Assembly: GCA_964384675.1 (NCBI GenBank) | Contig: CAYLNK010000001.1 | Location: 1 to 64,000, forward strand | DNA from: CAYLNK01 sp964384675 | Lineage (GTDB): Bacteria; Acidobacteriota; Thermoanaerobaculia; UBA5066 | Direction of reading: 5' to 3' | DNA: 64,000 nt | In this document: in pieces, positions 17,031 through 25,608 of the stretch | Layout of the letters: each line of letters starts with the position of its first letter | Position numbering within the stretch: position 1 is the first letter of the stretch | Notes under the pieces: model-generated | Database searches by the model: none | Seen by the model: the letters and a program-made list of their open reading frames with translations, nothing else | What the model was told of the DNA's origin: nothing | Made by a program: the position numbers and the translations under genes

Positions 17031-18919
17031 AGGACGAGAAGCTCGGGAAGGACGGCAAGCCGAAGCCGCCGAAAGTGCAGCGGCTGAAGGCGATCCTGCC
17101 GGACGTCTGGGCGCTGGTGAAGCCGCGCCGTGGGCTCCTCGCGGCGGGGCTCGTCCTGATGGCGATCAACCGCGTCTCGGGGCTGGTGCTCCCGGCCTCC
17201 ACGAAGTTCCTGATCGACGATGTCATCGGGAAGCGCCGCACGGACCTCCTGGTGCCGATCCTCCTGGGCGTCGTCGCCGCGACGATCCTCCAGGGCGTCT
17301 CCTCGTTCACGCTCACCCAGATCCTCTCGAAGGCGGCCCAGCGCCTGATCACCGAGCTGCGCCAGAAGGTGCAGGCGCACCTGGGGCGCCTCCCGGTCGC
17401 GTACTACGACGAGAACAAGAGCGGCAACCTCGTCTCGCGCGTCATGAACGACGTCGAGGGAATCCGGAACCTGATCGGGACCGGACTCGTCGAGTTCCTC
17501 GGCGGCCTCCTCACCGCCGCCCTCGCGCTCGGCGTGCTGGTGAAGATCAGCCCGCCGCTCACGGCCCTGGCGTTCGGCGTCCTCGTGCTCTTCGGCGGCG
17601 TCGTCGCCAAGGCGTTCGCGTCGATCCGCCCGATCTTCGCCGAGCGCTGGAAGATCCAGGCCGAGGTCGTGGGACGCCTCACCGAATCGATCGGCGGGGT
17701 GCGCGTCGTGAAGGGGTATCACGCGGAGGCGCGCGAGGAGAGCGTCTTCGCGAGCGGCGTGAAACGCCTCCTCGACAATGTCCTGAAGACCCTGACCGCG
17801 ACCTCGGTGATGGGCCTCTCCTCGACGGTGCTCCTCGGCGTCGTCGGCGCCGCGGTGATGTTCCTCGGGGCGCGCCAGATCCTGGCGGGAAGCCTCACCC
17901 TGGGCGGTTTCTTCACCTACACGCTCTTCCTCGGTTTCCTGATCGCCCCGATCTTCCAGATCGTCTCGATCGGGACGCAGCTGACCGAGGCGTTCGTCGG
18001 CCTGGAGCGGACGCGCGAGATCCTGTCGGAGCGCCCCGAGGACGCCGACCCGCGCCGCACCGTGTCGCTCCCGCGCGTCGAGGGAGCGATCACGTTCGAG
18101 GACGTCTCGTTCTCCTACGAGGCCGGGAAGGAGGTCCTGCACGGCGTCTCCTTCCGGGCCGAGCCCGGCACGGTCACGGCTCTGGTCGGGCCGTCGGGCT
18201 CCGGCAAGTCGACCATCATCAGCCTGGTCGCGGCCTTCCACGACCCGAAGGGGGGCCGCATCACGGTGGACGGCGTCGACCTCGGGACGGTGAAGCTCGA
18301 CTCGTACCGCTCGGCGCTGGGCGTCGTCCTGCAGGAGACGTTCCTCTTCGACGGCACGATCCGCGAGAACGTGGCGTTCGCGCGTCCCGAGGCCACCGAG
18401 GAGCAGGTCCTCGAGGCGTGCCGGATCGCGCGCGTCGACGAGTTCGCCGAGGGCTTCGAGAAGAAGTACGACACGATCGTCGGCGAGCGAGGCGTGAAGC
18501 TCTCGGGCGGGCAGCGGCAGCGCGTCTCGATCGCCCGGGCGATCCTGGCGAGCCCGCGAATCCTCATCCTGGACGAGGCCACCTCCAGCCTGGACTCGGA
18601 GTCCGAGGCGCTCATCCAGGCCGGCCTCTCGTACCTGATGAAGGGACGCACCACGTTCGTCATCGCGCACCGCCTCTCGACGATCCGTCGAGCCGACCAG
18701 ATCCTCGTCGTGGAGAAGGGGCTGATCGCCGAGCGCGGGACCCACCCCGAGCTGTACGCGGCGGCCGGCCGCTACCGGGAGATGTACGACCGCCAGTACG
18801 AGGTGGAGTCGAACCTCTTCCTCGCGCCGGGCGAGGGGGATGCCGTCCCGGAGCCGGAAGCCGACGAGAAGAAGGCGGCCGAGCCGGTGATCAGCGCGGC
18901 CGCCATGCTGGGGCGCTGA
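17027..18919 (+). CDS. ABC exporter, MsbA-like half-transporter
   Basis: About 630 residues: six-helix exporter domain (about residues 30-320) fused to an ATPase domain. The ATPase shows Walker A (GPSGSGKST), Q-loop (VVLQETFLFDGTIRENV), signature LSGGQRQRVSIARAIL, Walker B ILILDEATSSLD and the H-loop IAHRLS. It would act as an inner-membrane homodimer exporting lipid, glycolipid or a drug; the substrate is not inferable. The frame has no ATG near the expected start. CTG 17027 overlaps the upstream TGA and has GAGGAG 5 nt before it; GTG 17075 would shorten the cytoplasmic N-terminus by 16 residues. The C-terminal 30 residues are Glu/Ala-rich and lie beyond the ATPase fold. Confidence 0.85.
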   Translation: MKDEKLGKDGKPKPPKVQRLKAILPDVWALVKPRRGLLAAGLVLMAINRVSGLVLPASTKFLIDDVIGKRRTDLLVPILLGVVAATILQGVSSFTLTQILSKAAQRLITELRQKVQAHLGRLPVAYYDENKSGNLVSRVMNDVEGIRNLIGTGLVEFLGGLLTAALALGVLVKISPPLTALAFGVLVLFGGVVAKAFASIRPIFAERWKIQAEVVGRLTESIGGVRVVKGYHAEAREESVFASGVKRLLDNVLKTLTATSVMGLSSTVLLGVVGAAVMFLGARQILAGSLTLGGFFTYTLFLGFLIAPIFQIVSIGTQLTEAFVGLERTREILSERPEDADPRRTVSLPRVEGAITFEDVSFSYEAGKEVLHGVSFRAEPGTVTALVGPSGSGKSTIISLVAAFHDPKGGRITVDGVDLGTVKLDSYRSALGVVLQETFLFDGTIRENVAFARPEATEEQVLEACRIARVDEFAEGFEKKYDTIVGERGVKLSGGQRQRVSIARAILASPRILILDEATSSLDSESEALIQAGLSYLMKGRTTFVIAHRLSTIRRADQILVVEKGLIAERGTHPELYAAAGRYREMYDRQYEVESNLFLAPGEGDAVPEPEADEKKAAEPVISAAAMLGR

Positions 18920-18993
18920 AGGGGCGACGGGAAGGGACCGTCCAGGCCGCTCGGGGTCGCGCCCGATCCTCCCCACGCGGCGCGGCCAGATCG

Positions 18994-19023
18994 TTTGACC
19001 TCAAATGAAATGGGCGCTAGCCT
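18994..19023 (+). promoter_or_regulatory. Operator O1 and promoter of the sucrose operon
   Basis: The palindrome TTTGACCTCAAA (18994-19005) contains a -35 hexamer TTGACC (18995-19000). After exactly 17 bp comes TAGCCT (19018-19023). The same arrangement is found at 37782-37811 upstream of mscS. Binding of a dimer to the palindrome would block the -35, so repression is the expected mode. The proposed ligand is the MarR-type protein encoded at 37843-38388. Confidence 0.65.
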
Positions 19024-19031
19024 CTTCGGCG

Positions 19032-19094
19032 ATGGAGGCGACCCACGGGGAGAGCGCCCGCCGGAATGAGCCGTCGCGGATCGGCGCCGCGTGA
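19032..19094 (+). CDS. 20-codon leader ORF coupled to sucrose-phosphate synthase
   Basis: ATG 19032 lies 8 nt after the -10 box TAGCCT, so the transcript would begin almost on this codon. The frame runs 20 codons (MEATHGESARRNEPSRIGAA) and stops at TGA 19092-19094, which overlaps the GTG start of sucrose-phosphate synthase as GTGA. The downstream gene has a poor ribosome site, so ribosomes finishing this short frame could reinitiate on it. No regulatory codon run is visible, so the likeliest role is translational coupling rather than attenuation. A chance ORF cannot be excluded. Confidence 0.4.
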   Translation: MEATHGESARRNEPSRIGAA

Positions 19095-21262
19095 CGTCCC
19101 GCGCGCTCCCCCCGCTCCGGATCCTGCTGCTGAGCGTGCACGGTCTGGTTCGGGGCCGTGAGCCGGAGCTGGGCCGCGACGCCGACACGGGCGGGCAGAT
19201 CACCTACGTGCTCGAGCTCTCCCGGGCGCTGGGTCGACACCCGCGTGTGGCGCACGTCGACCTCGTCACCCGGCTGATCGAGGACGAGCGTCTCTCGGCC
19301 GACTACGCGCGGCCGTTCGAGGAGCTCGGGCCCCGCGCCCGCCTGGTCCGGCTCCCGTTCGGTCCCCGGCGCTACCTCCGGAAGGAGGTGCTCTGGCCGC
19401 ACCTCGGGCAGCTCGTCGACCGATGCCTCGACTTCCTGCGCGAGCAGCCGACGCTGCCCGACGTCATCCACACCCACTACGCCGATGCCGGATGGGTGGG
19501 GAAGGAGCTGTCGCACCTCCTGGGGGTGCCTCTGGTCCACACCGGGCATTCGCTCGGACGCTGCAAGAAGAAACGGATGCTCGATGCCGGCCGGGCGGAC
19601 GGAGCCCTGGAGAGGCAGTTCAGCTTCAGGCGCCGGTTCGCGGCGGAGGAGGAGGCCCTCGAGCAGGCCTCACTGGTCGTCGCCTCGACCCAGGACGAGG
19701 TGAGCCAGCAGTACGCGCTCTACGAGGCGTTCCAGCCGCGGCGTTGCACCGTCATCCCTCCCGGCGTCGACACGTCCCGCTTCCGCCCGCCCCAGGGTCG
19801 CGGCTCTCGGGGTCTGCCGTGGATCGACCGGTTCCTGTCCGAGCCCGACAAGCCGCTCCTCGTCGCGGTCGCTCGCCCCGCGCCGAAGAAGAACCTGTCG
19901 ACCCTCGTCGCGGCGTACGGAGAGGACCCCGAGCTCCAGGCGATGGCGAACCTGGCCGTCGTGGCGGGGACCCGGGACGACCTGACGCAGGCGGAGGAGC
20001 CGGCTCGCGGCGTGCTCCTCGAGCTCCTTCTCCTGATGGACGGGTACGACCTGTACGGCCACCTGGCGCTGCCGAAGCGACATGGGATGCGGGACGTTCC
20101 CGAGCTGTACCGGCTGGCGGCCGAAAGGGGTGGGATCCTCGTGAACCCCGCCCTCACGGAGCCTTTCGGGCTGACGCTCCTGGAGGCGGCGGCGAGCGGC
20201 TTGCCCGTCGTCGCGACGCGGGAGGGCGGACCGCGGGAGATCGTCGCGAACTGCCGGAACGGGCTTCTGGTCGACCCCCTGGACCGGGAGGGCCTGCAGG
20301 CCGCGCTCAAGGACGCGCTCTCCGACGAAGTGCGCTGGCGCCGCTGGGCCCGGAACGGGTTGAAGGGGGTGCAGCGAACGTATACCTGGGACGGCCACGT
20401 CGAGAGCTATCTGAAGGCCTCCGATCGCGTGCTCCTGCGGGAGAGGAAGAGGGCTCGCCGGCGCGCCCACGCCGGAATCGGCCGCGCGGCCGCGGCGTGC
20501 CTCGTCGGAGCGGACCTCGTCCTCCTCACGGACATCGACGAGACCCTCCTCGGCGACGAGAAGGGTCTGGAGACCCTTCTCGACTGGCGGAGACGGGAGC
20601 AGGCCCGGGTGGTGTTCGGGGTCGCGACCGGCCGCACGCTCCGGCGTGCCCTCGCGATCCTCGAGGAGTGGAAGGTGCCGGCGCCCGACCTCCTGATCAC
20701 GTCCGTCGGAACCGAGATCCACTACGGACCCGACCTCGTTCCCGACGACAGCTGGACCAGGCACATCCGCCACCTCTGGCGACGGGACGCCATCGCGGGC
20801 GCGCTCGCGGGGACGGCGGGCCTCGAGCCGCAGGCCGACGAGAACCAGGGGGAGCTCAAGCTCAGCTACAACGTGGACGCGGCGCGCATGCCCTCCGTGG
20901 AGCGCCTGTACACGAGGCTGCGCGAGCGCGATCTCCTGGCTCGCCTCGTCTATTCGCAGGGCAAGTACCTGGACGTGATCCCGCTCCGGGCCGGCAAGGG
21001 ACAGGCGCTCCGGTACCTGGCGTACCGGGAGAGCCTTTCTCCGCGCCAGTTCGTCGTCGCCGGGGACTCCGGAAACGACGCCGACATGCTCCTCGGTGAC
21101 ACCCGGGCGGTCGTGGTGGGCAACTACAAGGCGGAGCTCGAGCCCCTCCGCGGAAGCGAGCAGGTCTACTTCGCGTCGCAGCGGTACGCGCGCGGGATCC
21201 TGGAGGGACTGTCGTTCTACGGGGTCCTGGGATCGCCCGTGGAAGGTTGGGTGGCTCCGTGA
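19091..21262 (+). CDS. sps: Sucrose-phosphate synthase with C-terminal phosphatase domain
   Basis: Makes sucrose 6-phosphate from NDP-glucose and fructose 6-phosphate; sucrose is a compatible solute. 723 residues, like the cyanobacterial enzyme (about 720). The GT4 part has the N-terminal DADTGGQITYVLELSRAL, HTGHSLG near residue 154 and the E-x7-E motif in TEPFGLTLLEAA (E357, E365). Residues about 475-715 form a HAD sucrose-6-phosphatase domain that keeps the nucleophile motif DIDET (D481, D483) and the metal-binding GDSGNDADM near residue 660, so the protein may do both steps. Start GTG 19091 overlaps the stop of a 20-codon leader ORF. It overlaps sucrose synthase by 4 nt, and the promoter carries operator O1. 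Confidence 0.93.
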   Translation: MTSRALPPLRILLLSVHGLVRGREPELGRDADTGGQITYVLELSRALGRHPRVAHVDLVTRLIEDERLSADYARPFEELGPRARLVRLPFGPRRYLRKEVLWPHLGQLVDRCLDFLREQPTLPDVIHTHYADAGWVGKELSHLLGVPLVHTGHSLGRCKKKRMLDAGRADGALERQFSFRRRFAAEEEALEQASLVVASTQDEVSQQYALYEAFQPRRCTVIPPGVDTSRFRPPQGRGSRGLPWIDRFLSEPDKPLLVAVARPAPKKNLSTLVAAYGEDPELQAMANLAVVAGTRDDLTQAEEPARGVLLELLLLMDGYDLYGHLALPKRHGMRDVPELYRLAAERGGILVNPALTEPFGLTLLEAAASGLPVVATREGGPREIVANCRNGLLVDPLDREGLQAALKDALSDEVRWRRWARNGLKGVQRTYTWDGHVESYLKASDRVLLRERKRARRRAHAGIGRAAAACLVGADLVLLTDIDETLLGDEKGLETLLDWRRREQARVVFGVATGRTLRRALAILEEWKVPAPDLLITSVGTEIHYGPDLVPDDSWTRHIRHLWRRDAIAGALAGTAGLEPQADENQGELKLSYNVDAARMPSVERLYTRLRERDLLARLVYSQGKYLDVIPLRAGKGQALRYLAYRESLSPRQFVVAGDSGNDADMLLGDTRAVVVGNYKAELEPLRGSEQVYFASQRYARGILEGLSFYGVLGSPVEGWVAP

Positions 21263-23652
21263 TCGAGCCGCTGAGACGTTTCGCCGCCGAGCACCGCGAC
21301 GCGTTCACCCAGCTCCTGGAAGGGCTCTTCGAGCCGGGCCGGCCGGTCCTCCTGCGGTCGGATCTCCTGCGGGCCTTCAGGACCGTCGAGCACGAGTACG
21401 CCCGCTGCGCCCTGGGCGGGACGGCGCTCCACGGTCTCGTGACGCGGGGGCAGGAGGTTCTCCTCAAGAGTCCCTGGGCGCTCTTCGCGCTGCGCGAGGC
21501 CGTCGGCCGCTGGCACTACGTCCGCGTGCACCGGGAGAACCTCGTCCCGGAGCCGATCACCGCGACCGAGTTCCTCCGTTTCAAGGAGCACCTGGTCCTG
21601 TCGCCGGACGACGAGGCCTTCGAGCCGCTCGAGCTCGACTTCGCCCCGTTCGAGCGCGGCTTCCCGAAGCTGACCGAGGCGCGCTCGATCGGTCAGGGAG
21701 TCGCCTTCCTGAATCGGAAGCTGTCGAGCGACCTCTTCACCGACGGCGGTGAGGGACGGGAGAGGCTCCACGACTTCCTCGGCCTTCACGCGATAGACGG
21801 GCAGAGCCTGCTCCTGCTCGGGCCGTTCCCCTCCGTGTCGGAGCTGCAGGAAGCGCTCCGGGCCGCCCGGGAGGTGCTGGAGGGGCTCGATCCCGTGCTG
21901 CCGTGGGCCGAGGTGGCGGACCGGCTGGCCGGCCGCGGCTTCGCCCCGGGCTGGGGAGACACGGCGGGGCGGGCCGCCGAGACGATGGCGTTGCTCGTGG
22001 ACCTCCTCGAAGCGCCGTCGCCCGACGCGCTGGAGCGATTCCTGGCCCGGATCCCGATGATCTCCCGTCTCCTCGTGCTGTCGCCGCACGGCTTCTTCGG
22101 CCAGGACGACGTGCTGGGACTGCCCGACACGGGCGGCCAGGTGGTCTACGTCCTCGACCAGGTGCGCGCGCTCGAGCGGGAGATGCGCGAGCGGCTCGCC
22201 CGCCAGGGCGTGGCCGTGGAGCCCCAGATCGTCATCGTGACGCGCCTGATCCCGGAGTCTCGCGGCACGACCTGCCACGAGCCGCTCGAGCGGGTCGCGG
22301 GCTGCCTGAGCACGCGGATCCTGCGGGTCCCGTTCAGGAGGAGGAGCGGCGAGGTGGTCCGCCATTGGATCTCCCGCTTCGAAGTGTGGCCGTACCTGGA
22401 GCGCTTCGCGCGGGAGGTGGAGAACGAGGTGATCGCCGAGCTCGGAGGTCGGCCCGACCTGGTGGTCGGGAACTACTCCGACGGCAACCTCGTGGCGACG
22501 CTCATCGCCCAGCGCCTCGGGGTCACGCTGTGCACCATCGCGCACGCGCTCGAGAAGACCAAGTACCTGCTCTCCGCCCTCCACTGGAAGGAGATGGAGC
22601 CGCAGTACCACTTCTCCTGCCAGTACACGGCCGACCTCGTCGCCATGAACGCCTCGGACTTCATCATCGCCAGCACCTACCAGGAGATCGCCGGTACCGC
22701 CGACGCGGTGGGTCAGTACGAGAGCTACCAGACGTTCACGATGCCCGGGCTGTATCGTGTCCGGGACGGCATCGACGTCTTCGACCCGAAGTTCAACGTC
22801 GTCTCGCCCGGCGCGGACGCCGACGTCTACTTCTCGTTCCGCGAGGCCGACCGGCGTCTGCGCGGGCTGACGTCCCGCATCGAGGAGCTGGTCCTCGGGC
22901 ACGACGCTTCCGGCGACTGCCGGGGCGCGCTCGACGCGCCGGGCAAGCCGATCGTCTTCACCATGGCCCGGCTCGACCGGATCAAGAACCTCACCGGTCT
23001 CGTCGACTGGTACGGCGCCTCGCCGAGGCTCCGCTCTCTCGCCAACCTGCTGGTCGTCGGGGGGAGCATCTCCCCGGACGCCAGCGGGGATCGGGAGGAA
23101 CGTGAGCAGTGCGAGCGGATGCACGAGCTCTTCGAGCGCCACGGTCTCGACGGGCAGGTGCGCTGGGTCGGGAAGCGGCTCCCGAAGCTGCTGGCCGGGG
23201 AGCTGTACCGGTGGATCGCGGACCGGCGGGGCGTCTTCGCTCAGCCCGCGCACTTCGAGGCCTTCGGCCTGACCGTGATCGAGGCGATGGCGTCGGGGCT
23301 GCCCATGTTCGCGACGTGCTACGGCGGGCCGTCCGAGATCGTCCAGCAAGGCCGGTCCGGCTTCCTCCTCGACCCGGACCGGGGTGCGGAGGCCGCCGAC
23401 CAGATCGCCGCCTTCCTGGAGGACTGCGCCGCCGACCCGGCGAAGTGGGACCTCCTGTCCGCCGGCGCCCGGGCGCGGGTCGAGGAGCGGTACACGTGGA
23501 AGCGGTACGCCGAGCGGATGATGACCCTCTCTCGCATCTACGGGTTCTGGAAGTTCGTGAGCCGCCTCGAACGGCAGGAGACGGTCCGGTACCTCGAGAT
23601 GTTCCACCGGCTGCAGCTGCGACCCCTCGCGGCGGCCGTCCTCGAGTCGTGA
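21259..23652 (+). CDS. susA: Sucrose synthase
   Basis: Reversible conversion of sucrose plus NDP to fructose plus NDP-glucose (cytoplasm). 797 residues, typical of sucrose synthases (about 800). Residues 1-260 are the N-terminal regulatory region. The GT-B core follows, with the hallmark LPDTGGQVVYVLDQVRALE near residue 290 and the E-x7-E motif in HFEAFGLTVIEA (E667, E675). GTG 21259 overlaps the TGA of sucrose-phosphate synthase (GTGA), so the two are co-translated. Having synthesis and cleavage enzymes in one operon lets the cell adjust the sucrose pool and recover NDP-glucose, the donor also expected for glucosyl-3-phosphoglycerate synthase encoded at 40793-42013. Bacterial sucrose synthases are uncommon outside cyanobacteria and a few proteobacteria. 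Confidence 0.95.
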   Translation: MIEPLRRFAAEHRDAFTQLLEGLFEPGRPVLLRSDLLRAFRTVEHEYARCALGGTALHGLVTRGQEVLLKSPWALFALREAVGRWHYVRVHRENLVPEPITATEFLRFKEHLVLSPDDEAFEPLELDFAPFERGFPKLTEARSIGQGVAFLNRKLSSDLFTDGGEGRERLHDFLGLHAIDGQSLLLLGPFPSVSELQEALRAAREVLEGLDPVLPWAEVADRLAGRGFAPGWGDTAGRAAETMALLVDLLEAPSPDALERFLARIPMISRLLVLSPHGFFGQDDVLGLPDTGGQVVYVLDQVRALEREMRERLARQGVAVEPQIVIVTRLIPESRGTTCHEPLERVAGCLSTRILRVPFRRRSGEVVRHWISRFEVWPYLERFAREVENEVIAELGGRPDLVVGNYSDGNLVATLIAQRLGVTLCTIAHALEKTKYLLSALHWKEMEPQYHFSCQYTADLVAMNASDFIIASTYQEIAGTADAVGQYESYQTFTMPGLYRVRDGIDVFDPKFNVVSPGADADVYFSFREADRRLRGLTSRIEELVLGHDASGDCRGALDAPGKPIVFTMARLDRIKNLTGLVDWYGASPRLRSLANLLVVGGSISPDASGDREEREQCERMHELFERHGLDGQVRWVGKRLPKLLAGELYRWIADRRGVFAQPAHFEAFGLTVIEAMASGLPMFATCYGGPSEIVQQGRSGFLLDPDRGAEAADQIAAFLEDCAADPAKWDLLSAGARARVEERYTWKRYAERMMTLSRIYGFWKFVSRLERQETVRYLEMFHRLQLRPLAAAVLES

Positions 23653-23748
23653 GGAAGCCGGCGCGGGCCCTGGGGCGGGGCGAGGTCGAGGTGGACGATC
23701 ACTGACGAGCCTCGAGCCGCGGCAGTAGCCACGGGTGCCGCGGCGGCC

Positions 23749-25509
23749 GTGGCTCGCCTGGGGAATCGCCTGGCGCCCTTCGTGGTCCGCCTCCGGAAGG
23801 AGGCGCGCCGCTTCCCGGCGGTACCGCTCGTCCTGATCGGGGCGGGCTGCGGGCTCGTCGCGGTGCTCTTCCACCACGCGCTCCAGCTGGGGCGAGCTCT
23901 CCTCATCGACGCCGCGCTGGCGTCCCCGCGCCCGCTCGTGAGAGCCGCGCTGGTCCTGCTGCTCCCCACGGCGATGGCGGGGCTCCTGGCCCTGGCGGTC
24001 CGGCGGCTCTCGCCCGGCGCCGGCGGCGGCCTGGCTCTCGTCCGGCGCGCTTACGCGCAGCGCCCCGAGATCCTGAACGGCCGCACGTTCGTCGGAGCGT
24101 TCCTCGCCAACCCGCTGTCGCTCGGCGCGGGGACGCCGCTCGGTCCGGAGGGACCCACGGTCGTCCTGACCAGCACGTTCAGCTCGGGGATGGCCCGCCT
24201 CGTCGGCCTCCCCTCGCGGGCCGTCCGGGGGATGATCCCGATCGGGACCGCGGCCGGCATCTCCGCGATCTTCAACACGCCGATCACCGGTGTGGTGTTC
24301 GGCCTGGAGGAGGTCGTGGGAAGCGCGTCCCGCGGGGTCCTGGGCGGCTCGCTGGTGGCCGCGGTCGCGGCGGCCGTGGTGCAGCGTCAGGTGCTGGGCG
24401 GGGAGCGCCTTCTCCCCGCTTCGGCGGCCACGTGGAAGGACCCCCGGGAGCTCGTCGGCTTCGCTCTCGTCGGTCTCGTGGCCGGCGGTGTGGCCGGCTT
24501 CGTGCCGCGTCTCGTGCCGTGGCTCCGGTCCGTCCTCGAGACGTCGCTGGCCCGCCTCGGGCGTTCCGCGGTGGTGGTGCGCGGCTGCGTCGCCGGGCTC
24601 GGCGTCGGTCTGCTGGGGCTCGTCTCTCCCGAGACGCTCGGCACCGGCTACCGGCCGATCTCGGCCTGGCTGACCGGAGGCGGGACCGCCGGTCTTGCGG
24701 TCGTCGCCTTCCTCGCCAAGTCGGCCGGCCTGGTCGTCGCGCTCGCCGGGCCTCTCGTCGGAGGTGTCTTCGCGCCGTCTCTCTTCATCGGGGCTTCACT
24801 GGGGGCCGCCACGGGACACGCCGCTCATCAGCTCTTCCCGGGCGCGCCGATCGATCCGGCGGCGTACGCCCTGGTGGGGATGGGCGCCTTCTTCGCGGGC
24901 TTCCTGAGGACGCCTCTGGCCGCGGTCCTCATCGTCTTCGAGCTGACCGGCGACTACGCCCTCGTCCTGCCCCTGATGCTCGCCGTGGCGATCTCGAGCG
25001 TCGTGGCGCGGCGAATCTCGCGACGCACGCTCGTGGAGCAGCAGCTCGAGGACGAGGGGGTCCACGCGGCGCCTGCCGGAGGCGACCCGTTGTCGTCCGT
25101 CCTCGTCTCCGAGGTGATGTCCCGCGCGCCGGTGACGGTAAGGCGCGACCAGACGCTCCTCGAGGCGGCCCGGAGCGTCGCGGGAACCAACCACCCGGTC
25201 TACCCCGTCGTGGACGACGGAGGCTGGTGCCTGGGCCTGCTCGAGGGAAGGGACCTCGACGCCGCGGCCCGGGAGGGGCGCCTGGAGAGCCTCGTCGTCG
25301 GGGACGTGATGCGCGGGGTCCCGGTCTTCGCGACGCCGGAGGAGCCGGTGGACCGGATCTCCCTCCGGCTCGGCACGCACCACGTCACCCGCTGTCCTGT
25401 GGTCGCGTCCCACGAAGAGCCTCGGCTCGTCGGCTTCCTCGGCCCGTCCGATCTCCTGCAGGCGAGGGTGAAGGGCACGTCGGAGATCGGCGACTCGACC
25501 CTCTCGTGA
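23749..25509 (+). CDS. ClC-type chloride channel or Cl-/H+ antiporter with CBS pair
   Basis: 586 residues: about ten membrane helices (1-440) then two CBS domains (about 450-575). The chloride-selectivity signatures are present: GAGTPLGPEGP with the gating glutamate (E134), the FNTPITGVVFGLEE segment (E187, E188) and GGVFAPSLF near residue 339. In ClC-ec1 the equivalent internal glutamate relays protons, so its retention favours an antiporter over a pure channel (family knowledge). The CBS pair usually binds adenine nucleotides. GTG 23749 is the first usable start; the ribosome site is poor. It follows sucrose synthase by 96 nt on the same strand without a clear terminator, fitting a role in ion balance during osmotic stress. 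Confidence 0.9.
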   Translation: MARLGNRLAPFVVRLRKEARRFPAVPLVLIGAGCGLVAVLFHHALQLGRALLIDAALASPRPLVRAALVLLLPTAMAGLLALAVRRLSPGAGGGLALVRRAYAQRPEILNGRTFVGAFLANPLSLGAGTPLGPEGPTVVLTSTFSSGMARLVGLPSRAVRGMIPIGTAAGISAIFNTPITGVVFGLEEVVGSASRGVLGGSLVAAVAAAVVQRQVLGGERLLPASAATWKDPRELVGFALVGLVAGGVAGFVPRLVPWLRSVLETSLARLGRSAVVVRGCVAGLGVGLLGLVSPETLGTGYRPISAWLTGGGTAGLAVVAFLAKSAGLVVALAGPLVGGVFAPSLFIGASLGAATGHAAHQLFPGAPIDPAAYALVGMGAFFAGFLRTPLAAVLIVFELTGDYALVLPLMLAVAISSVVARRISRRTLVEQQLEDEGVHAAPAGGDPLSSVLVSEVMSRAPVTVRRDQTLLEAARSVAGTNHPVYPVVDDGGWCLGLLEGRDLDAAAREGRLESLVVGDVMRGVPVFATPEEPVDRISLRLGTHHVTRCPVVASHEEPRLVGFLGPSDLLQARVKGTSEIGDSTLS

Positions 25510-25538
25510 CGAGGCCGTGAGACTCGTGGGCCGTGGTG

Positions 25539-25544
25539 TAGCAT
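25539..25544 (+). promoter_or_regulatory. Candidate -10 box (TAGCAT) for the giant secreted protein
   Basis: TAGCAT lies 65 nt before the ATG at 25609, after the ClC stop, so the large gene probably has its own promoter rather than belonging to the sucrose operon. No clear -35. Confidence 0.4.
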
Positions 25545-25608
25545 CTGATGAACAACCGTTTGGGCACGAACGATCGCGGCGGAGCCGCAACTCGGGAGGA
25601 GCCGTCCC

